From assembly GCF_003994415.1 (NCBI RefSeq), contig NZ_CP034689.1, positions 6,572,001 through 6,636,000 on the forward strand: DNA of 64,000 nucleotides, read 5' to 3'. Below, piece by piece: positions 63,405 to 64,000 of the stretch; the first letter of the stretch is position 1; every line of letters begins with the position of its first letter. Below the pieces are notes generated by a model. That model was not told the origin of the DNA, made no database searches, and worked only from the letters and a program-made list of their open reading frames with translations. This DNA comes from Achromobacter spanius (GTDB lineage: Bacteria; Pseudomonadota; Gammaproteobacteria; Burkholderiales; Burkholderiaceae_B). A program made the position numbers and the translations under genes.

Positions 63405-64000
63405 TAGTTACGCTCCAAATCCATGTCCAGGGCCAACGAGCGGATTTCCTTCACCAGCACGTTGAACGATTCCGGCATGCCGGCGTCGATGACGTGGTCG
63501 CCCTTGACGATGTTTTCGTATACCTTCGTACGGCCAGTGATGTCGTCCGACTTCACCGTCAGCATTTCTTGCAGGGTGTACGCGGCGCCGTATGCTTCCA
63601 GCGCCCACACTTCCATTTCCCCGAAACGCTGACCACCGAACTGCGCCTTACCACCCAGCGGCTGCTGCGTGACCAGCGAGTACGGACCCGTCGAACGCGC
63701 GTGCATCTTGTCGTCGACCAAGTGGTGCAGCTTCAGGTAGTGCATGTAGCCGACAGTCACGGGGCGCTCGAATTTCTCGCCCGTGCGGCCGTCAAACAGC
63801 CATGCCTGAGTACGCGAAGGCGTCAGTGCCATGCGCTCGGCGACGTCGTCCGGATAGGCCAGCTCCAGCATCGTGGTGATTTCCTCTTCGGTCGCGCCGT
63901 CGAAGACGGGCGTCGCGAACGGCACACCGTTCTTGAGGTTCTGGGCCATTTCCATGACTTCTTCGTCGGTCAGCTCGTCGATGCGGGCGCCGGAACCGGT
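63404..64000 (-). CDS. rpoB: RNA polymerase subunit beta (C-terminal part; 5' end outside window)
   Basis: The open frame continues to the right edge without a start, so this is the last 198 codons of rpoB. It shows the beta C-terminus: KNGVPFATPVFDGATEEEI, YMHYLKLHHLVDDKMHARST and the clamp region GGKAQFGGQRFGEMEVWALEAYGA. It ends in SLALDMDLERN and overlaps the rpoC start by one base. The rifampicin-binding region lies outside the window. Confidence 0.98.
   Translation of the reverse strand, partial: TGSGARIDELTDEEVMEMAQNLKNGVPFATPVFDGATEEEITTMLELAYPDDVAERMALTPSRTQAWLFDGRTGEKFERPVTVGYMHYLKLHHLVDDKMHARSTGPYSLVTQQPLGGKAQFGGQRFGEMEVWALEAYGAAYTLQEMLTVKSDDITGRTKVYENIVKGDHVIDAGMPESFNVLVKEIRSLALDMDLERN

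Overview
This 64 kb window is chromosomal DNA from a high-GC betaproteobacterium of the order Burkholderiales, family Alcaligenaceae, most likely Achromobacter or Bordetella. The evidence is the gene order lptM-lysA divergent from cyaY, a system II cytochrome c maturation pair (resB-ccsB) with a cytochrome c4, infA placed between secY and rpmJ, the rpoB-rpoC-rpsL-rpsG-fusA-tuf-rpsJ order, a porin of the Bordetella type, and many substrate-binding-protein transporters. The genus is inferred from protein resemblance and was not tested by search.

Layout. Positions 1-2.2 kb hold a dihydropyrimidinase-type amidohydrolase (cut by the window edge) divergent from a GntR regulator. Positions 2.3-14.3 kb are housekeeping: cyaY, lptM, lysA, ccsB, resB, cytochrome c4, engB, hemB, an EamA exporter, dsbD, cutA and a HIT hydrolase. 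From 14.3 kb to the right end the minus strand carries the ribosomal and RNA polymerase superoperon, read right to left: rpoB-rpoC // rpsL-rpsG-fusA-tuf-rpsJ // rplC-rplD-rplW-rplB-rpsS-rplV-rpsC-rplP-rpmC-rpsQ // rplN-rplX-rplE-rpsN-rpsH-rplF-rplR-rpsE-rpmD-rplO-secY-infA-rpmJ-rpsM-rpsK-rpsD-rpoA-rplQ.

The most striking point is that this normally compact superoperon is broken at three places (//). Break A (23.4-34.2 kb, exactly at the S10/spc operon boundary) holds an AspH-like beta-hydroxylase, an aldehyde dehydrogenase, an AraC regulator, an alpha/beta hydrolase with a complete branched-chain-amino-acid-type ABC transporter, and two small exported coiled-coil proteins. Break B (39.4-46.6 kb, between rpsJ and rplC) holds a nitrate/sulfonate-type ABC transporter, a cupin, a porin, an alpha/beta hydrolase, an IclR regulator and an aspartate dehydrogenase, which look like one catabolic locus. 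Break C (52.0-59.0 kb, between rpoC and rpsL) holds a signalling cluster: a response regulator with a degenerate receiver, an intact response regulator, a LysM-FecR exported protein, a CHASE2 sensor kinase, a pseudokinase-like membrane protein with a PEGA domain, and a lipoprotein resembling the type VI secretion protein TssQ.

Each severed ribosomal segment has a credible promoter of its own (upstream of rplN, rplC and rpsL), and strong hairpin terminators follow rplQ, rpsQ, rpsJ and rpoC. The breaks therefore look like stable, transcriptionally insulated arrangements. I saw no transposase, integrase, tRNA gene, rRNA gene or CRISPR array in the window.
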